This document shows positions 59,204 through 64,000 of a DNA stretch of 64,000 nt, piece by piece. Every line of letters starts with the position of its first letter. Within the stretch, counting starts at the first letter, position 1. The stretch covers positions 609,478-673,477 of the forward strand of contig NW_006768808.1 of assembly GCF_000204055.1 (NCBI RefSeq). Direction: 5' to 3'. This DNA is from Melampsora larici-populina 98AG31. Lineage: Eukaryota; Basidiomycota; Pucciniomycetes; Pucciniales; Melampsoraceae. Under the pieces are notes generated by a model. It saw only the letters and a list, made by a program, of their open reading frames with translations, was not told the origin of the DNA and made no database searches. Made by a program: the position numbers and the translations under genes.

Positions 59204-62200
59204 TCATGACAGAGAAAGACAAGTTCTTGGCCCGCCCTGATTTGCCCACTTAGCTAATCCATCCCAATACACTTCGACCCAATTGGGAATCTTGGTCGCG
59301 TCCAGCGTAGCTGCGTTCCGGTCCTTGCCAAAAACTTGAGGCATGGGCAGTGCCCGATGCTTGTTGACACCCAAACTAACAAAGTGGTTTTTCTTTACAA
59401 ACGCCAGTACAATTGGATCTGGTTTGACCTTTTCGGGTAAGGTACGATAAGGGAAGAAGGTACTGCAATTTTCTTTTTTTGGTTCGAAAAGTACCACCGG
59501 ACGATTGTAAGTACTTGCAATGGTATACCCAAGATAGGGCATTCTCATCCAGTAGTCTTCGGCGCATTCGACTTCCTTAAAATCCAGACGAAAGAGCAGG
59601 TCATTGACCACCTCAGTGCCAAAGGGTTGGAATCTGGTGCTTCGCCTCTTGGACGGGGCCGGCGATATGAGGCGTTCGTGATCCTCGCGATGTTTTGAAA
59701 GCTCTGCAAGTAAATCTATTCTAACATCAAGATATGACTCTGTGGAATAGTTCCTGATTGATGCCGCTACAGCATAATACCCGCAGTTTCCGTAAGCAGG
59801 CAGATCAAAACTGGAGTCGATATACGGAACCACAAATGCGGGAAGCTCCTTCAAGATGTTTGGCTGTGGTAGAGAAGAAAGTCTAGATTTCTCGCATGGC
59901 CCACTTGAAGAGGAAGGTTCAAGGTTTTGATCATCGGTTGAGAACACCGCCGTTCCAAATACTCGGCTTGATTCGAGGGTAGTATTGACTTTTGGATCAC
60001 TCGGTGGCAGGTTCAAATCTTCAGCAATGAGTAATACAGCAAGTTCGGGGACCAACACGCGACGCAGGAAGAAATCCACGGGGAAGGGTGCGACTTTGGT
60101 GGCGAGTAGTGGTGTTTTTGACCCTTCAGACAAAAAAATTTCGGTTAAAGTCTTGAGCATGACCTCAAAGCCAAGTGGCCCATAACTGAAATGGAAACAT
60201 GAGTTTATTAGTGCCATGCCACACCACATTCCTACCAAAAACAAACTTACTAGCCCGGCTGCTCAACCTCAAATCCATCGAATTCACCAGCCATCGAGAA
60301 CATGAAGCGACCTTGGGTTTTCCATTTCAGCTGAGCATTGTCCAAATAAGGTGATTGAATTTTGTGCTCAGCAATACCCAAAAGATGATCAGTATGCTTT
60401 CTAACGCGCCTATCAGTGACAGCCAAGTTAGTAGTTAGTAAAATTACCCACTACATAAAAACAAGGTATTATCTTACTTGGCCAGCAATACAAAGTCAAT
60501 CGCAGTCGGCCATCCCTCACGGATTCCAAATGGTATGTAATCTCTTTCGGCTCGATGGAGTTCACAGAAAGCTGCCGTTTGGGGAAACTAAAGTATGTAC
60601 CAATCAGCATCTCTAACAACCCAAGCTAACAACCAATAAAAGGAATGCTCACAGGTAGCGACTTTGCATTAGGCAAAGCAAGTAGGGATTTTTGCAGCTT
60701 CTCAAGTTTGTTGGAAGGTTCTGATGGAAGCGGTTCATCACAGTAAATGCATAAGTTGCCACTTTGGTCCGTGCTGCTGCTGCTGGAGTCGGAATCGTCT
60801 GATATGCTTAGGCTTAGCTCGCGGTCCAAAAATGAATTCGCTTGAGCAGGAATGGATGAATCTTCTGACACTTCATCATTGACCACTTGAGATTTGACTA
60901 GTACTAGGGATCCTGGAGGTGCGAGGGCTAGAGCCCGTGAGTTCTGGCTATTTCGACAATGATCAGCACAATGACCCGGTTCTTTGCATTTGCTGCACTT
61001 GTAGGACCGCTTGGCCTTCGAAGACGTAGATTGAGAAGGCAACTGGGACGATTCAACAGGTTCCTGTGAAGATGAAGAAGCAGAGTGGAGAGGAACTGGT
61101 AAATGAGCTTGTTTGGCAGCTTGAGTGGAATGAGGAACCTGCCCCTCATCTTGGCCTTTGGAATCTTCATCAAAAACAAGGTCAAAATTGGTGACATCTA
61201 CAGATTCATCAGCAAGTCGGATTGGGCAGGTCTGTCGGTTGTGGCCGGTATTTGAACAATATCCGCAATTAGGACCACGTGCTTTTTTGGCTGCCCGCTC
61301 AGCATCTAGAGCCTTCTTTTTAGCGTCTTCGGTTTCCTCAATTTCAAATTGAGACTTCCATCGGGGATCCCTTTGAGATCCTGTACGTTTGTTTGTGGGA
61401 GGGCGCCCTCGATTATTGTGTTTAACCACGGCGTTTTCGATTGGAACCAGGGAATACCTTCCTGTTTCAATTTTGGCGAGGTCTTCATATAATTTACGGA
61501 GCGAATGTTCATCCAGTCCAATGATTTGCTCAAGCCTGGTCCTCATTGCCTTTTGGAGGTCCTCGAGAGTTGCTGGAGGTGGCACAAGAGTAAGATGCCA
61601 TTGCTGGTGGCATAGATTGGGCGAAATGCATTTGGTATTGGATTGTTCAAAAATTCGGGCAAGCTCATGGGAACATGGGAGTCCCCACGCCCCACGGAAC
61701 GATTTAGTACACTCCTTCTTAAATGAGTCAGAGATAAGGTTGTATTGCTTCTTAATTTTTTTAAGTGCAAAATGTGATATAACACCGTTCAACTCTTGAA
61801 AGCTACTTGGCAGCCCTAAAAGCGTCTTTTGGCTTTCAACACCGGTTAAAGTTGTAATCTCTTTGTATTGTGAATCCCCGGCGCGTTTGAAAGCCTTGAA
61901 GCAGGTAAGGAAGTCATTGTTGCTCCCATCTAAACAATTCTTCAGTCGGTGGTGCCCACCCTCGATCCGAGAAGTAGAGGAATTCCCAAAGTGTGGCGTT
62001 TGTGAGGTAAACAAGGCCACAAACTTTTCTGTTTGGTATAGCCACGTCTTTTCAAGGTATTCGAGAATATGGTGACGTCGTCCTAGTTTTTTCACAGTGT
62101 CGAGGTGTTCATTATAATCGGCAGTGGTGGTACTTTGCAAAAATCTATTCCAAGTCTTCATAAACGCATCCCAATCTGGCTTATTCATTTTTTTCTTGCA

Positions 62201-63394
62201 ATTCTTTGCTATGTTATGGTTGATGTGCCATATGCACAGTATGTGGGTCGAGTTAGGAGAAACTTTTGCAATAGCATTGAACAAAGCCGCCTCGGCGTCC
62301 GTGCAGAAGGTTCGAGGGAAATCGGGGCCTTCGGAGTCAGTGTTGAACACCACTGACTTCAGTTGTTCCAACGCCCATACATAGCGTTCCTCTACCTCGC
62401 TGTGGAGGAAACAAAGCGCGATAGTAAATGTCTTGTGCGTGTTTGTTGTCCCAACGATGTGAAGAAGAGGTAGGTTAAACCTGTTGGTCTTGTAAGTACA
62501 GTCAAGACCGATCACAGTTGGGAAACAACGGGCCAATTCGATCCCTTCGGGGCTGGCCATAAAGAGTGATTGTAAGATGCCATTGCTTGAAGTAGTGGTG
62601 CAAAATGCCCACTTATGTTCAGTAATCAAGTCAAAAAGACCCTGGATTGGGGTAAGTCCGCACAGCCATACGTCTCGTTGTCTATAAAGAGCGTTCCGAA
62701 TATCTCAAACTAGCGGTTCAGAGCCAGGTTTGAAGTTAATGAGACTTCGTATCTGCCCAGGGCGGCATCCAGCTGACGATAAGAGCTCAATCTGGCGTAA
62801 AATCTCTGGGGAAAATTGACGATTTTTAGAGAAGTTGTTAGGCTGGTCAAAAGGTGGATGGTTATGCTGATGTTTGTCTTCATTCTTCAAATCGTGCTGC
62901 ACTACCCATTGGTCTTTACGTGAATGATAATTTAACGAAAGTTCAAACAAACAGCCGGTCATCTTGGTGGAAGTCGAGCGAACCGTAGCTACAGAGTTAA
63001 CAGGGCGACCAAGGGGACACCGGAAGTATATTCTGACTTTTTGATGGTGTTCACTTTTATAAGTTTTAATAGATATTCCATATCCTTGATGTCAAGCCAC
63101 GGCGTTAAGGTACATGATGCCACTGGCCATGGCAACAAATTGCTTGCCGAAAAGCGGTGATTGCAACAGTCGGACGGGTTCGACACCTATAATTTGAGTA
63201 AGAAACAAAGAAGAGCATGAAGTCAGTGATGATTGATGATGAGGAGTGTAAGTAAAATGGAAATTTATACCTATTGGGGGCCAATCAGTATCACGCTCGG
63301 ATTGAAGATCTTCCAGCAGTTCTTCTTCTTCCGCATCGTCAGCGTCTGCAACTGCTGTAGTTCTTGGAGGATCGTCGACTAGGACACACTGCAA
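59204..63394 (-). pseudogene. Mutator-like (MULE) transposase fused to zinc knuckles and an OTU-type protease domain, with two premature stops
   Basis: One reading path runs from MQCVLVDDPPRTTAV (63394) to KWANQGGPRTCLSLS (59204). N-terminal FAR1/WRKY-GCM1-like DNA-binding region: GYGISIKTYKSEHHQKVRIY, YFRCPLGRPVNS, KMTGCLFELSLNYHS, ending in HQHNHPP. MULE catalytic core: GLDCTYKTNRFNLPLLHIVG (first Asp), FCTDAEAALFNAI (second Asp), ILCIWHINHNIAK. Two CCHC knuckles follow (CGYCSNTGHNRQTC and CSKCKEPGHCADHC). After introns near 60.6, 60.45 and 60.2 kb the frame continues through FPQTAAFCELHRAERDYIPF into an OTU-like domain: AYGNCGYYAVA (catalytic Cys; the usual Asp before Gly is Tyr) and KNHFVSLG (His). 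Breaks: TGA at 63092-63094 and TGA at 62705-62707, both inside conserved blocks and both preceded by T. Terminal repeats were not found. Confidence 0.85.
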
Positions 63395-63485
63395 ACATTA
63401 ATCAACTTCCCCAAGTGGGCAGGAAAAAATGATTGGGAGTATCATTTATCATAAAATGATCTATCACTCCACACCTGATCCATAT

Positions 63486-63910
63486 CACCCACACTACATA
63501 TGTGTAGCAGGCTCAGTGGATTGGTGGCTATCATGTACATACAGTTCTGCTCAGTTATCTGCTCAGCAGGATGAGTTATTCATATGTAATACATGCTGTA
63601 ACGTTTTTCAGATTGACAAAAGCATTCAAAAGATAGACTACATACACTGACTCAACCTTTTGGTGTAATCTCATCAACTCAACTGCATGTAATACCCTTT
63701 CTGTTACTAAGAAATAGCTTCAAAAATATTGCCTGAGCAGCTACAGAATTATATGTAGTGAATTCTTGGGACAACTTTTTCCAAGTCAAAAAAGTTACAT
63801 GTTGTATAACATGTGATTTATATATTTTGATGGGCAAAAAACTGAGCAGACCTGTATGTACATCATAGAAAACTATTTACTTAGCGTACTGCACATATGT
63901 AGTGTGGGTG
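63486..63910. mobile_element. Foldback/MITE-like element, 425 bp, about 70-bp TIRs
   Basis: CACCCACACTACATATGTG at 63486-63504 is the perfect reverse complement of 63892-63910. Further in, ATGTACATACAGTTCTGCTC (from about 63533) matches the reverse complement of 63845-63870 with one mismatch, so the arms extend about 70 bases. The centre has no coding capacity. It sits less than 100 bases upstream of the transposase-OTU start codon. No clear target duplication is visible. Confidence 0.75.
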
Positions 63911-64000
63911 TTGAGGCTCAGGTGAGCGGTATTGGATCTTTTTATGACAAACTGTACTATTAATCATTTTCCTCTTCCAATGTGGGGAAGTTGAATGATG

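Noticed and set aside
60928..61197. Minus-strand frame within the transposase gene
   Set aside because: Shadow of the zinc-knuckle region in another frame.
49096..63094. TGA read as a sense codon in the transposases
   Set aside because: Host genes here end in TGA normally (C2H2 gene, QCR7, AdipoR-like), so recoding is unlikely; mutation is the simpler reading.

Overview
The window looks like nuclear DNA of a basidiomycete fungus, most likely a rust (Pucciniales). Genes have many short introns (about 55-110 nt, GT..AG, donors such as GTAAGT, GTGAGT, GTTAGT), the DNA is AT-rich, and the transposon types (Plavaka/CACTA-like, a Mutator-like transposase fused to an OTU domain, Copia gag relic) fit that group. 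I infer the lineage from gene style and protein families; there is no rRNA or other decisive marker. A run of Ns (52942-53085) shows the sequence comes from a scaffolded assembly.

Region 1 (1-13 kb) is a dense housekeeping block: mitochondrial ribosomal protein bL13m (-), splicing factor CWF19 (+), a seven-helix AdipoR/IZH-type receptor (-), ribosome-biogenesis factor RLP24 (-) and a large RhoGAP protein (+). Region 2 (13-20.6 kb) is gene-poor and holds hairpins, a 94-bp tandem duplication and two oppositely oriented 204-bp MITE copies with TA flanks. Region 3 (20.6-45 kb) is a second gene block: a four-finger C2H2 protein (+), an unrecognised proline-rich protein with many exons (-), listerin E3 ligase LTN1 (-), mitochondrial i-AAA protease YME1 (-), complex III subunit QCR7 (+), glycerol-3-phosphate acyltransferase SCT1/GPT2 (+) and import-motor subunit PAM17 (-). 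Four genes of the window (bL13m, YME1, QCR7, PAM17) act in mitochondria; YME1 and QCR7 are divergent neighbours.

Region 4 (45-64 kb) is accessory. It holds a 545-bp foldback element with a 7-bp target duplication, a broken Plavaka-type transposase, a Copia gag relic, a truncated gene next to the assembly gap, a 152-bp duplicated gene fragment, a divergent pair of intact-looking genes (a small SAM-like protein and a 528-residue protein of unknown function), and a broken Mutator-like transposase fused to zinc knuckles and an OTU-type protease domain, with a 425-bp MITE upstream of it.

The two most interesting observations are both in region 4. First, the four premature stops found in the two transposases are all TTGA, as expected if TCGA had become TTGA (a TCG-directed, RIP-like mutation). 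Second, the intact gene at 56154-58382 is studded with short perfect inverted repeats, several sitting on its splice sites. Two of the conserved genes (bL13m and the proline-rich protein) show single-base frame breaks that may be assembly errors. Exon models below were drawn by eye from splice motifs and reading frame; no alignment or search was run.
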